A stretch of 64,000 nucleotides of DNA from Fredinandcohnia onubensis (lineage in GTDB: Bacteria > Bacillota > Bacilli > Bacillales > Bacillaceae_L): positions 198,057 to 262,056 of the forward strand of contig NZ_NSEB01000007.1 in the NCBI RefSeq assembly GCF_002734215.1. Reading direction: 5' to 3'. A model generated the notes under the pieces. That model was not told the origin of the DNA. It did not search any database and was given only the letters and a program-made list of their open reading frames with translations. Positions 8,325-17,369 of the stretch are shown one piece after another. Each line of letters begins with the position of its first letter. The stretch's first letter is position 1. Both the position numbers and the translations under genes were made by a program.

Positions 8325-9485
8325 TTATTTTTCCATTTCTTTAAATGCTTCATCCGCTAATTTTGCAATTGTCATGTCATCCATTGGGGGATTATGAAGT
8401 CCCGCTCTTACATCTCGATAATAGCGTTGTAACGGATTAGATTTTTGAAGGCTCTTGGCTCCAACAATCCGCATTGCTTTATCTACAACGGAAATAGCGC
8501 TATTTGTAGCAATATATTTCGCAAGCCCGAGCTCTGGACCAAGCTGACTTCGATCAGCAGTCCTGTCCCATTTGTCAGCAATTGCATAAAGAATATGGCG
8601 GGCCTTTAAAAGCTCTGCTTCCATTTCTCCCACATTCCGTCTTACATTTGGAATCGTTTTAATCGGTCCATTTAGGCTGTTAGGTGAATATTCATTTGCA
8701 AATTTCACAGCATAATTTCTTGCGGCAATTGCAATTCCCATGTAGCATGCCGGTATATGAAGCAGCCAACCATTTGGAATTGCTTTTTGCTCAGGTGTTA
8801 CCATTTCAACTAAATCATCTTCATCCAACTCAACATTTGTAAGGACAAGATCGTGACTCCCTGTACCTCTCATCGAAATTGTGTTCCAGGTTTCTTCGAT
8901 TGCAACTCCAGACTTAGACCTTTCAACTAAAAACTCCCCAATTTGGTCCGTCCCTTCTATTGAGGCAATTACACCAAAATAATCGAGGACTGGTGACATT
9001 GTTGTAAAAGATTTTCTTCCTGACAGGACCCACTTATCCCCTTCTTTTCTAGCTGTTGTTTGAGGTTTACCTCCCCTCGTTGGGCTTCCTGTTTGAGGTT
9101 CAGTTGCCGCTCGATTATAAAGAGCACCTTGTAAAACCTCTTTTGCATAAAATGATCGCTTTTCTTCCGTCCAACGCTTTTTATCAAACAAATCCATAGT
9201 TGCGCCTAAATGCCATCCGATTGATAAAGCGGTTGAGCCATCTCCTACAGCAAGTCGTTCTTGAAGTAATACGAAGTCATATAAGGAAAGCCCTTCTTTC
9301 CCACCGTATTCCTTTGGAACGGAAAGGCTAGTATACCCTGTATTTCTTAGTTCCTCTATATTTAATAGAGGAAACTCACCTGTTTCATCATACTCTTCCG
9401 CTCTTTCGTTAAATTTATCAGCTAATTTACTTGCCAGCATATATATGCGTTCTTGTTTCTCTGTTTTAATAAATGAAATGGGCAT
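8325..9485 (-). CDS. acyl-CoA dehydrogenase family flavoprotein (YdbM-like)
   Basis: This 386-residue protein has the three-part acyl-CoA dehydrogenase layout: an alpha-helical N-domain, a middle beta domain (ATEPQTGSPTRGG, then RKSFTTMSP), and a C-terminal helical bundle ending RYYRDVRAGLHNPPMDD. The last segment replaces the usual YxGTxE region, so the canonical C-terminal catalytic Glu is not obvious; this resembles the YdbM/DszC-like branch. The start is set at the ATG of MPISF because AGGAGAGGTG lies just upstream; the reading frame extends eight codons further without a good site. It oxidises an acyl thioester or related substrate using FAD. It stands alone between terminators. Confidence 0.8.
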   Translation of the reverse strand: MPISFIKTEKQERIYMLASKLADKFNERAEEYDETGEFPLLNIEELRNTGYTSLSVPKEYGGKEGLSLYDFVLLQERLAVGDGSTALSIGWHLGATMDLFDKKRWTEEKRSFYAKEVLQGALYNRAATEPQTGSPTRGGKPQTTARKEGDKWVLSGRKSFTTMSPVLDYFGVIASIEGTDQIGEFLVERSKSGVAIEETWNTISMRGTGSHDLVLTNVELDEDDLVEMVTPEQKAIPNGWLLHIPACYMGIAIAARNYAVKFANEYSPNSLNGPIKTIPNVRRNVGEMEAELLKARHILYAIADKWDRTADRSQLGPELGLAKYIATNSAISVVDKAMRIVGAKSLQKSNPLQRYYRDVRAGLHNPPMDDMTIAKLADEAFKEMEK

Positions 9486-9626
9486 TTTCACCTCTCCTTT
9501 TTCAAGCACCCTTAAGTTATTTACTTTTTATTATACTATTCCTATTGGAATAAATAAAAAAGGATGCCTTAATATGAGGATGTGATACTAAATGAGATAA
9601 TGATTATTTCGGATTTAATAAAAAAA

Positions 9627-9655
9627 CTAGATAAAACAGGACTTGTTTTACCTAG
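9627..9655 (-). terminator. terminator of the YckD-like gene
   Basis: CTAGATAAAACA pairs with TGTTTTACCTAG (one wobble) around loop GGACT, and on the minus strand is followed by TTTTTTATT. It lies 14 bp beyond the stop codon at 9670. Confidence 0.85.
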
Positions 9656-9669
9656 CTTTTATTATCGTT

Positions 9670-10011
9670 TTAGTCATTATCATTCTTATCGTCATCATCT
9701 TCGTGCTTTTTATGACGATGCATTGGAATATATCCGTGTTCTTTGATCTTCTGGTAATGTTCGTCTAACCAGTTCAGTTTTTTATCTGCTTTTTCTTTTG
9801 TAAGGACACCATAATCAACATATTTATTTATAATCTCTTTTTTTGTTTCAAGAAGATCAAGATACAGCTTATCAAGCTCTTGCTTTTGCTGATCCGTTAG
9901 TTCCACCTTTGGATTTTGGTCAACGTTCCTCATTTCAGCAGATGCTTGGATTTCACCTACTAACAAAAAGCTTAGAAATAAAGCTAAACCAGAAAAAATT
10001 ATTCTTTTCAT
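9670..10011 (-). CDS. secreted DUF2680 (YckD-like) protein
   Basis: This 113-residue protein has a cleavable signal peptide (KRIIFSGLALFLSFLLVG...ASA), then a helical region starting LTDQQKQELDKLYLDLLE. A YVDYGVLTKEKADKKL helix-turn-helix is typical of the DUF2680/YckD family. The tail is His/Lys then Asp-rich (HRHKKHEDDDDKNDND), which could bind metal ions. The function of the family is not established. A good GGAG site precedes the ATG, and terminators lie on both sides. Confidence 0.8.
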   Translation of the reverse strand: MKRIIFSGLALFLSFLLVGEIQASAEMRNVDQNPKVELTDQQKQELDKLYLDLLETKKEIINKYVDYGVLTKEKADKKLNWLDEHYQKIKEHGYIPMHRHKKHEDDDDKNDND

Positions 10012-10100
10012 TATGATACTCCCTTTCTGCTTATGTACAAAACTCGTTAATAGTATCCATTATTATCCACTTTTCATACTAAATATTTTATGCATATCAA

Positions 10101-10122
10101 AAGGCAGCCAAATGGCTGCCTT
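10101..10122 (-). terminator. terminator of the TerC-family gene
   Basis: A perfect 9-bp stem AAGGCAGCC/GGCTGCCTT with an AAAT loop is followed on the minus strand by TTTTGAT. It lies 3 bp past the stop codon at 10126. Confidence 0.9.
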
Positions 10123-10125
10123 ATT

Positions 10126-10818
10126 TTAAGAAGCTTTTTGTTTTTCCTTAATTGACTGTGCTTTTGTTTTTTTCGCCTTTGTTCCAATGAGTACAACCGC
10201 AATTACGATTAGCGCTTCAAACGCATACCTGAACCATGGATTATCAAAGAAGTCTTGTAGAAAGGGCTCTCCTACAATCATTTTTGCTGCTGTATAGGAA
10301 AGGATGGCTGCACCGAATGTAACGATGATGGGGAAACGGTCAATTAATTTAATGAACAACGTACTTCCCCATACCATGATTGGGACCGATATGATTAGCC
10401 CAGTTATGACCAGAACAAAGCTACCATGAGCTGCACCCGCTACTCCTAGAACATTATCGAGTCCCATTAAAGCATCTGCTACAATAATCGTTCTTACTGC
10501 TGCTGCAAAAGATCCCTTGGCCTCTATATTATGTTCATCTTGATCATCAACTAGAAGCTTATACGCAATCCAAATGAGTAGAATTCCACCTACTAGATGT
10601 AACCCTGGTAACTCAAGGAGCCAAACAACAACTAATGTAGCTGCAGCACGAATGATGATTGCCCCAACAGTTCCCCAAATGATTGCTTTTTTTTGCTGTT
10701 CCTTTGGTAAATTTCTTGCGGCTAAACCGATAACAATCGCATTATCGCCTGCTAAGACGAGATCAATTACTATAATCGAAAGTAGAGCTGAAAAAAACTC
10801 TGCTGAAAAGAATTCCAT
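10126..10818 (-). CDS. TerC-family integral membrane protein (YjbE-like)
   Basis: This 230-residue protein has seven or so hydrophobic helices and the TerC hallmarks: DLVLAGDNAIVIGLA near residue 20 and DALMGLDNVLGVAG near 115, whose Asp/Asn residues are thought to line a metal site. Family members in bacilli (YceF, YkoY, YjbE) are linked to manganese efflux or metallation of exported proteins. The short basic tail (KAKKTKAQSIKEKQKAS) is cytoplasmic. GAGGTG precedes the ATG, with a perfect hairpin (10835-10852) immediately before it. No yybP-ykoY manganese riboswitch is visible upstream. Confidence 0.88.
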   Translation of the reverse strand: MEFFSAEFFSALLSIIVIDLVLAGDNAIVIGLAARNLPKEQQKKAIIWGTVGAIIIRAAATLVVVWLLELPGLHLVGGILLIWIAYKLLVDDQDEHNIEAKGSFAAAVRTIIVADALMGLDNVLGVAGAAHGSFVLVITGLIISVPIMVWGSTLFIKLIDRFPIIVTFGAAILSYTAAKMIVGEPFLQDFFDNPWFRYAFEALIVIAVVLIGTKAKKTKAQSIKEKQKAS

Positions 10819-10834
10819 AAGTAATTCACCTCGG

Positions 10835-10852
10835 GATTAGGTTTCCCTAATC
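10835..10852 (-). promoter_or_regulatory. 7-bp perfect inverted repeat abutting the terC ribosome-binding site
   Basis: GATTAGG at 10835-10841 and CCTAATC at 10846-10852 pair around a 4-nt loop. In the mRNA this hairpin ends next to the CGAGGTG ribosome-binding site of the TerC gene, so it could be a repressor operator or a translation-control stem. No known riboswitch is recognised. Confidence 0.5.
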
Positions 10853-10985
10853 TTTCATGAAATTGTTCTTTAAATAATGGTATCAGGACTGGAAAAATAT
10901 ATTATAATCATTACAACGATTCATCTTAACCACATATAGTATTAGTAGGATATATATTTTTCCTTGAGGAAATGGGGAGTATGAA

Positions 10986-13121
10986 ATGAAGAAGTTGATT
11001 CCTTTTGGTTACTTCGCTTCAATTGTTTTGATTTTATCTGGAATTCTTTACTTTTTTGCTGCTAACTGGCCAGAATTTTCACGGTATGAAAAACTTTCAC
11101 TTTCGGTTGCTGCAATGCTTTTGTTTTATTTGTTATCTGTTATTTCCACAAAGCTTCTTTCACAACAAGTATTTTTAGGGAAATGGATGTTAGTGGCAGG
11201 TGCAATCACCTTTGGTTTATCTATTGCATTAATCGGTCAAATTTATAATTCTCATGCAGACAGTTATGTCCTATTTCTTGTTTGGCTAATACCAGTTTTA
11301 CTGCTTGCAATAAGCACAAATTATGCTCCTTTTTCCATTATGAGCTTTATCCTTTTTCATCTCGCATATTGGTTCTATATGAATCCCTCATCGTACTTCA
11401 TTGTTCGCACAGACTTTCAAGAGTGGCTCATATATCTTGTAATTGCTGTACTTAATCTTATCCTCTTTATCCTTACCTTTACTCCGGTATTGGATAATAA
11501 GGCAATTCGCTATATGTCCTATACTATGACCCATATTATGTTAATCGGAATGAGTATTTTCGAACTGTATGAACCATATAGTGGCTGGACGAATGTCTTA
11601 TATATTTTGTTTGCTGCCATTTGTTATTTTTATCTGGCAACGAAGAAAATTGATAAGTATCTTTCCATTATTCTATTCACAATGGTTAGTATTTACGTTT
11701 GTACAAAGATTATTGAAATCCCGTTTTTATTCGGAGATTCAATAGGATATCTTGGCTTGCAAATAGTTGGTTCAATTGCCTCGATCGCTCTAATTATCGG
11801 CGGAATCTTATTGGCTAGGCATTTATCTTCTAAGCATTCAGAAGCTCCAATAGGTCAAGCGATTAAAGGTACATTAATCGTGATTGTTACGCTCATTGGT
11901 TCTTTCATGTTTTCGATAAGCTTTGGAGGAGTTCTCTTCCTGTTATTCTCTAGCTTCTATGCTACAGTTGTTTTGAGCTTATTATTTATTACTACAGGTT
12001 TATTTGTGAAAAAGCTTGGGCCATATGTCCGAAACACGCTACTGTTTATCGGATTTTTCTCAGGTCTACTGGAAGCATTTTTCCTATCTACACCCATTAC
12101 AATTTTCTTTTTAATCGTATCTATTGTCGTAACTGTGGTCATGAAAGATGGAATCATAAGATTCTTGAGTTACACAACAACCATTGGTTGTTTAGCGAAC
12201 CTAATTTTAGATGAATTAGAAATGTGGGTTCATTTAGAATCCGTATTCATAGGTTTTGCACTAGTCAATGCCATCATTTATTATTTTGTTCGACAGCAAG
12301 TTGCATTAAAACGAATAAGTCTGTTTTACGCTTTACTTTTTTTCTACGTTCTTACCTTTTTAGATAATTTGCTTTGGCAGGAAATTACCTATAGCTTATT
12401 GTTTTTTATCATAACAACAATACTTGTTCTTTACTTCTCTCGAATAGTCGATTTATTTCTATTTAAAATGACGTTATTGTTCTGGATTGCTCTATTTGTT
12501 TCAACTTATTATGACCTTGTTTGGTCACTTGTACACAAATCACTATCACTGCTTTTGATCGGCCTAATTTTCTTCGTAATCACTCAATTCTTTGAACGAA
12601 GGACTGGAAAAAATGAATTAAAGAAAGAAAAGGTTTTTACGAAAAAGCAGTGGAGTCTTATTGGACTCATTCTTCTTTTGCAGTTGGCAATTGTGGGATA
12701 CCAAATTGGGACTAGTGAATCATTATTAATTAACGGGAAAGAAATTACACTTGAGTTAGCACCTGTTGATCCACGTTCGATGCTTCAGGGTGACTATGTG
12801 ATCTTGCGTTATGAAATTGCAGAAGTCAATGAATTAAAAAAAGTACAATCAGGAAATAAAGTGTATATTCTTGCGAAACAAGACCAACACGGTATCTATC
12901 AACGGGAGGAAATACTCACTTCTATTGATCCTCGTCACTATAAACTTGCTCAAGATGAGGTTCTTATTGCCGGTAAGTACAATGGTTACAATGGTATCAT
13001 CATTGGTATAGAAAGTTATTTTGTTAAGGAAGGTACAGGATTAGACTTACAGCGTCATGCAAAGTACGCTAAAGTTAAAGTTTCGAAAAACGGAAATGCA
13101 TTACTACATTCGATTGAGTAG
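10986..13121 (+). CDS. multi-spanning membrane protein with DUF2157/DUF4401-like and C-terminal GDYXXLXY domains
   Basis: This 711-residue protein is dominated by hydrophobic helices (about 18 or more). The N-terminus (LSGILYFFAANWPEF) matches DUF2157-type membrane proteins. The middle resembles DUF4401, and the last ~150 residues form the extracytoplasmic GDYXXLXY domain, with the signature GDYVILRYEI near residue 607. In many bacteria these are two separate genes, so this is a natural fusion. The function is unknown; a cell-envelope role is inferred from topology. It is divergent from terC across 167 bp and ends in its own terminator. Confidence 0.75.
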   Translation: MKKLIPFGYFASIVLILSGILYFFAANWPEFSRYEKLSLSVAAMLLFYLLSVISTKLLSQQVFLGKWMLVAGAITFGLSIALIGQIYNSHADSYVLFLVWLIPVLLLAISTNYAPFSIMSFILFHLAYWFYMNPSSYFIVRTDFQEWLIYLVIAVLNLILFILTFTPVLDNKAIRYMSYTMTHIMLIGMSIFELYEPYSGWTNVLYILFAAICYFYLATKKIDKYLSIILFTMVSIYVCTKIIEIPFLFGDSIGYLGLQIVGSIASIALIIGGILLARHLSSKHSEAPIGQAIKGTLIVIVTLIGSFMFSISFGGVLFLLFSSFYATVVLSLLFITTGLFVKKLGPYVRNTLLFIGFFSGLLEAFFLSTPITIFFLIVSIVVTVVMKDGIIRFLSYTTTIGCLANLILDELEMWVHLESVFIGFALVNAIIYYFVRQQVALKRISLFYALLFFYVLTFLDNLLWQEITYSLLFFIITTILVLYFSRIVDLFLFKMTLLFWIALFVSTYYDLVWSLVHKSLSLLLIGLIFFVITQFFERRTGKNELKKEKVFTKKQWSLIGLILLLQLAIVGYQIGTSESLLINGKEITLELAPVDPRSMLQGDYVILRYEIAEVNELKKVQSGNKVYILAKQDQHGIYQREEILTSIDPRHYKLAQDEVLIAGKYNGYNGIIIGIESYFVKEGTGLDLQRHAKYAKVKVSKNGNALLHSIE

Positions 13122-13138
13122 GAGGCCACCTGGCCTCC
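13121..13138 (+). terminator. terminator of the GDYXXLXY membrane gene
   Basis: A perfect 8-bp stem GGAGGCCA/TGGCCTCC with a 2-nt loop is followed by six T. It starts at the last base of the stop codon. Confidence 0.92.
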
Positions 13139-13221
13139 TTTTTTCATGCAAAATTACGATACTATACAACTTATCATGATATAATTTATACGTATTATAA
13201 AGTGAAGGGGAGAATCGAGAA

Positions 13222-14421
13222 ATGTTACAAAACCTATATGAATCTTTAGACAAAAAATATACTGAAATGGTTGATATTCGACGTTATTTACACCAACACC
13301 CAGAAGTTTCATTTAAAGAATATAAAACCGCTGAATACATCTCGAATTTTTATAAAAATTTGGGAATTGAAGTGCGTACAAATGTAGGCGGCAATGGTGT
13401 TGTAGCGAAAATCCATGGAAACAATCCAGGTCCAACTGTAGCTTTACGCGCTGATTTCGATGCCCTTCCAATTCAGGATGAAAAGGATGTACCTTATAAA
13501 TCAACTGTCCCTGGTGTCATGCATGCTTGTGGACATGATGGACATACCGCTACATTGCTAGTTTTAGCAAAAACACTTCATGAAATGAAGGAACAACTCG
13601 CAGGAACAGTGGTCCTCATCCACCAGCATGCAGAAGAATTTGCTCCAGGTGGTGCTATTTCTATGATTGAAGATGGATGTCTTGAAGGTGTAGATGTCGT
13701 ATTCGGTACTCATTTATGGGCAACAACACCAACTGGTTCGATTGAATACCGCGTTGGACCTATCATGGCTGCTGCAGATCGTTTTGAAGTTAAAATTCAA
13801 GGCTCAGGTGGCCACGGAGCACATCCGCATACAACGAAGGATGCCGTTGTTATTGGGTCTCAGTTAGTTATGAACTTACAACAAATTGTGAGCAGACGCG
13901 TTGATCCAGTCGAATCTGCAGTTGTGTCAATTGGTTCGTTCGTTGCAGAAAATCCGTTTAACGTAATTGCAGACTCCGTAAAACTTGGAGGAACAGTAAG
14001 AACATTTAGTGAAGATGTCAGAGACCAAATCGAGCATGAGATTGAGCGAATTGTAAAAGGAACATGTATTGCAGCTGATTCCACTTACTCCTATGCCTAT
14101 CATCGCGGTTATCCTGCTGTTGTCAATCATAAAGAACAAACGGATTTCCTTGTTGAAGCTGCTGAAAATGTACCGGGAGTGACAAATGTTACGGAAGCTG
14201 CACCTCAAATGGGTGGCGAGGATTTTGCTTATTATTTACAGCATGTACCTGGAACTTTCTTCTTTACAGGTGCGAAGCCTGCTGATGTAACAGAAGCCTA
14301 TCCACATCATCATCCAAAATTCGATATTGATGAAAAAGCAATGCTAATAGCTGCCAAAACATTAGGAACAGCAACAATAAATTATCTATCAGTTGAAAAA
14401 TCAAAAGAAGCAACAGTATAA
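13222..14421 (+). CDS. yhaA: M20 family amidohydrolase/peptidase
   Basis: This 399-residue protein of the M20D aminoacylase/amidohydrolase group shows the metal-binding HACGHDGHTA motif near residues 101-110, HQHAEE near 134-139 with the catalytic Glu pair, and GGHGAHPHTTKD in the dimerisation lid. It probably hydrolyses an N-acyl amino acid or similar amide in the cytoplasm with two metal ions. Its place beside ecsC on the opposite strand matches yhaA of B. subtilis, which supports the symbol. AGGGGAG precedes the ATG. The physiological substrate is unknown. Confidence 0.88.
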   Translation: MLQNLYESLDKKYTEMVDIRRYLHQHPEVSFKEYKTAEYISNFYKNLGIEVRTNVGGNGVVAKIHGNNPGPTVALRADFDALPIQDEKDVPYKSTVPGVMHACGHDGHTATLLVLAKTLHEMKEQLAGTVVLIHQHAEEFAPGGAISMIEDGCLEGVDVVFGTHLWATTPTGSIEYRVGPIMAAADRFEVKIQGSGGHGAHPHTTKDAVVIGSQLVMNLQQIVSRRVDPVESAVVSIGSFVAENPFNVIADSVKLGGTVRTFSEDVRDQIEHEIERIVKGTCIAADSTYSYAYHRGYPAVVNHKEQTDFLVEAAENVPGVTNVTEAAPQMGGEDFAYYLQHVPGTFFFTGAKPADVTEAYPHHHPKFDIDEKAMLIAAKTLGTATINYLSVEKSKEATV

Positions 14422-14438
14422 AAATAAAACGCAAGAAT

Positions 14439-14476
14439 AAAAACGCAAGAATGTTTCACGGCATTCTTGCGTTTTT
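14439..14476. terminator. bidirectional terminator between yhaA and ecsC
   Basis: A 15-bp perfect stem (AAAAACGCAAGAATG with its complement) closes on an 8-nt loop with A/T runs on both sides, serving the convergent yhaA and ecsC genes. A truncated direct copy of the left arm (AAAACGCAAGAAT) lies just before it at about 14427. Confidence 0.92.
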
Positions 14477-14477
14477 A

Positions 14478-15188
14478 TTATTGTAGTATTCGAATACGAT
14501 AACAATTTTTTGCTACTTCACCTAAGTGATCGAGTAAATTGTAATTAGCATATGCCCCAACAACAGCTCCAACACCTGGAAGTAATTGAAGCATTTTTAC
14601 GAAATCAATATAGTCACGGTATTCTTGTTGGAAGACACGCCAATCCATTTCCACTAGGCTCTCTTTCTCTACTTCCCAATCCTCGATAATTCTAAATGTT
14701 TTTTTCTTATGTTCCTCACTAGAAAAAGCCAACTGGAACACATACAACAAGAAAAGACGTTCCTCATAATTTTTCGTATCAAACCCATGTATCGCTGCTA
14801 CTTCAAATAAAAACTTCATCTTTATTGAAAGAAGCAAAGGAAAGTCGGCCAAGGCTAAAAATAATCCTCCCGCCCCTGTTCCAGCCCCTTCTGCAGCTGC
14901 AGTTCGTCTATAGATTGTTAATTTTTCTTCTATTAGCTTTTCTTTTACCTGTAATGTCATTTCATCTGGATAGTTTCCCTTTGTTGTGTATTCTGAACCT
15001 ACTAATGTAGCTTGAACCATCTTCTTGATGCTTTCGGTAACGACCGTGTGTGCCTTTTCAGGAATCATTTCGTTCACTTTTGTTTGAGCTTTTTTTGAAA
15101 CACGTTGGAGCATATTAGATTTTTTAATCAGCTTTTTTCGCCATTGAAATAATTCCTCTTCCACTTTTAACAGATATAAATCATCCAT
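14478..15188 (-). CDS. ecsC: EcsC family protein
   Basis: This 236-residue protein has the EcsC glycine-rich helical hairpin (AEGAGTGAGGLFLALADFPL near residue 100) and a second hydrophobic patch (LPGVGAVVGAYANYN near 205), which suggest membrane association. It is the third gene of the ecsABC cluster. EcsA and EcsB are needed for secretion and competence in B. subtilis, whereas EcsC is largely dispensable and its role is unclear. The gap to ecsB is 65 bp. Length matches the B. subtilis protein. Confidence 0.92.
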   Translation of the reverse strand: MDDLYLLKVEEELFQWRKKLIKKSNMLQRVSKKAQTKVNEMIPEKAHTVVTESIKKMVQATLVGSEYTTKGNYPDEMTLQVKEKLIEEKLTIYRRTAAAEGAGTGAGGLFLALADFPLLLSIKMKFLFEVAAIHGFDTKNYEERLFLLYVFQLAFSSEEHKKKTFRIIEDWEVEKESLVEMDWRVFQQEYRDYIDFVKMLQLLPGVGAVVGAYANYNLLDHLGEVAKNCYRIRILQ

Positions 15189-15253
15189 GCGCCTCTACCC
15201 CTCTTTTCATTTAATACTTACTACGATTTAAAATAGGGATAGGTTTCAAATGA

Positions 15254-16483
15254 TTAACTATACATCCGGTCAAGCTTTTGTACCTTCCCCTTTGTATAAA
15301 CAAATACAAAAAGATAGACGAACACTAGACCTACAACCAATAATAAGAATGTTGTCGAGATTTGAACTGTTAGTAAAAGGATTACTGTAAATAAAACACA
15401 TTGAACAACTAGTAACTGGAATAGAAACTGCAAATAAGAGGCTAACTTCGATTCTTCACTTACCGGATATAATCGAACCCATATTTTCAAGCTATGGTGT
15501 CTCCATAACGTGATAAGCTGGTAGCCTGTTAAATACAAGAACAATATCATCACAAACGCTTTACCATATTGAAATGGGACGAAATAAATAATCAATCCGC
15601 CAATGATGGTTAGCCTCGTATACATTCCTAAGTAGTCGCTTGTCCTCAAAAAGGTACGCGTATATAAATAGCGGAATGTATTTTTCTTAGAGTATACAAT
15701 TAGACCGGTAACCCAGTTAAACCATGGCCGTTTTTTCACCCGCTCCTTTAGTTTAGGAACATCTGTGAATAAATTAGCAATTCGATAAAAAGTAAGCATT
15801 CTCTTTGACTCTAACTCGATTAATGTATTCCATTTTAGGCCTTTTCCTTCAACTGCCTTTTGAAAATAAAGAAGCAGCCCGAGCATGAGTATTACGACAC
15901 AACCGATAAAAATGATTGATGCACCAGAAAATAATAAATACATTAGCACGATATTTAAAATAAGCCTGATTACGGTGTCAGTATAATAAGTTGAATTTTC
16001 CTGATCATGCTGAGTTAACCATGTCAATAGCAGGTTCCATGCTTTACTTAAAAGAACAATTACAAAAATAGCTGCTAATGACGAAAAGGTTTTATCTGTA
16101 ACAGCAAGATATAAAGGTGCTACAATTGCAAACACATTTAACAATAAGTAAATTTGAGAAAAAAAGCTATACCAAAATGCCTTTTGAAAATAAGCGGTTA
16201 ACTTCGTTTCTATAGGCAATAAGAAAACAAGGTCAGGCTCTTTCACTAAGGTTTGAACTCGACTTCTTGTCAATATAACTCCTAAAACAAGTGCAATTAG
16301 TATCGCGTAAGGAAATTCCTTAGGAACATCCTGCAACCAATAATTATAGTAGTATGCTCCTCCCCCACCTAAAAAGAGGAGAGCGATTAGCAAATGGTCA
16401 TTTAACATATACCGCATATAACGGCTTATTTCCTTAAAATGTTGGACCTGGCGCTTTTTCCATAGTTCTTTGATATCAATCAT
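15254..16483 (-). CDS. ecsB: EcsB, membrane subunit of the Ecs ABC transporter
   Basis: This 409-residue membrane protein has about eight or more hydrophobic helices and positively charged loops, and no lipobox or soluble domain. Its start overlaps the end of ecsA by 8 bp, showing translational coupling of ATPase and permease. In B. subtilis, EcsAB affects protein secretion, SipT-dependent processing and site-2 protease RasP activity. The exported substrate is not settled. AAAGGAAG precedes the ATG. Confidence 0.93.
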   Translation of the reverse strand: MIDIKELWKKRQVQHFKEISRYMRYMLNDHLLIALLFLGGGGAYYYNYWLQDVPKEFPYAILIALVLGVILTRSRVQTLVKEPDLVFLLPIETKLTAYFQKAFWYSFFSQIYLLLNVFAIVAPLYLAVTDKTFSSLAAIFVIVLLSKAWNLLLTWLTQHDQENSTYYTDTVIRLILNIVLMYLLFSGASIIFIGCVVILMLGLLLYFQKAVEGKGLKWNTLIELESKRMLTFYRIANLFTDVPKLKERVKKRPWFNWVTGLIVYSKKNTFRYLYTRTFLRTSDYLGMYTRLTIIGGLIIYFVPFQYGKAFVMILFLYLTGYQLITLWRHHSLKIWVRLYPVSEESKLASYLQFLFQLLVVQCVLFTVILLLTVQISTTFLLLVVGLVFVYLFVFVYTKGKVQKLDRMYS

Positions 16484-17216
16484 TTTCTTCTTCCTTTGTC
16501 AGGCTGATATAAATATCATCGAGTGATGCATTCTCCATTTTAAATTGTCTGCGGAGATCTTCTAAGGCTCCCGAAGCCTTTACCTTTCCGTTATGTAAAA
16601 TAATAAAGGAATCGCAATACTTTTCGGCAGTCGCTAAAATATGCGTGGACATTAAGATGCCCGCTCCTTGATTTTTCTTTTTATTCATTAGTTCTAACAA
16701 GGATTGAATACCAAGTGGATCCAAACCTACAAAAGGTTCATCAATGATATAAACGTCCGGCTCAACTAAAAAGGCACACATAATCATGACTTTTTGCTTC
16801 ATTCCTTTTGAAAAATGAGCTGGGAAAAACTTTACCTTTTTTTCCATTCGAAATTCTCTTAATAAAGGTTCAAGCCTAGCTTCAAACACTTTCTTTTCAA
16901 GTCCATAGGCCATTGCTGTTAACTCAAGATGTTCATAGAGTGTTAACTCATCATAAAGGATCGGTGTTTCTGGAATAAAACTAAACTTGGATCGATAGGC
17001 TTCCATGTCCTCTTGAATCGTTTTCCCTTGAATATGGATAGACCCTTTTTTAGGTTCCATTAGGCCAATAATATGTTTAATTGTCGTGCTTTTCCCCGCA
17101 CCGTTTAATCCGATTAATCCTACAATTTCGTTTTGATTAACTTTGAAGGAAACATCCTTAAGTACAGGATTTTGAGTGTAACCACCGGTTAGATTTTTTA
17201 TCTCTAGTAGTGCCAT
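16476..17216 (-). CDS. ecsA: EcsA, ATPase subunit of the Ecs ABC transporter
   Basis: This 246-residue ABC ATPase has Walker A GLNGAGKST near residue 36, signature HFSKGMKQK near 133, Walker B VYIIDEPFVGLDP and H-loop STHILATAE. The start is placed at the ATG of MALLEI, because AGGGAG lies 6-11 nt before it and the length then equals that of known EcsA; the frame continues 12 codons upstream without a ribosome-binding site. It is the first gene of ecsABC, divergent from hit, with about 700 bp of unusual intergenic DNA between them. Confidence 0.94.
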   Translation of the reverse strand: MALLEIKNLTGGYTQNPVLKDVSFKVNQNEIVGLIGLNGAGKSTTIKHIIGLMEPKKGSIHIQGKTIQEDMEAYRSKFSFIPETPILYDELTLYEHLELTAMAYGLEKKVFEARLEPLLREFRMEKKVKFFPAHFSKGMKQKVMIMCAFLVEPDVYIIDEPFVGLDPLGIQSLLELMNKKKNQGAGILMSTHILATAEKYCDSFIILHNGKVKASGALEDLRRQFKMENASLDDIYISLTKEEEND

Positions 17217-17261
17217 GTAAAGCTCCCTTCTTACCATACAAAGTTTTTGCATATTTTTTGA

Positions 17262-17334
17262 TGTCTAGCTCCATGCGCCCTCGGCTCGAGGTCTTAAGCC
17301 AATAACTGCGCGCCTTACGCTTTTCCTTTTATCA
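17262..17334 (-). repeat. dispersed repeat family 1, internally deleted copy
   Basis: The segment beginning TGTCTAGCTCCATGCGCC, then TCGGCTCGAGGTC, TAAGCCAAT and CGCGCCTTACGCTTTTCC matches the reverse complement of the 125-bp element at 56556-56680. The central ~50 bp (the AAGGT/ACCTT hairpin) is missing. It sits directly upstream of ecsA. Similar TGTCTAGCT...CTCGAG intergenic repeats are familiar from other Bacillaceae, to my recollection. Confidence 0.85.
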
Positions 17335-17369
17335 TATCAAAAATTGCCTTTTTTACATAGTTAAAAAGT

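Noticed and set aside
10819-10985. yybP-ykoY manganese riboswitch for the TerC gene
   Set aside because: The leader is too short and lacks the conserved loop sequences; only a simple 7-bp hairpin is present.
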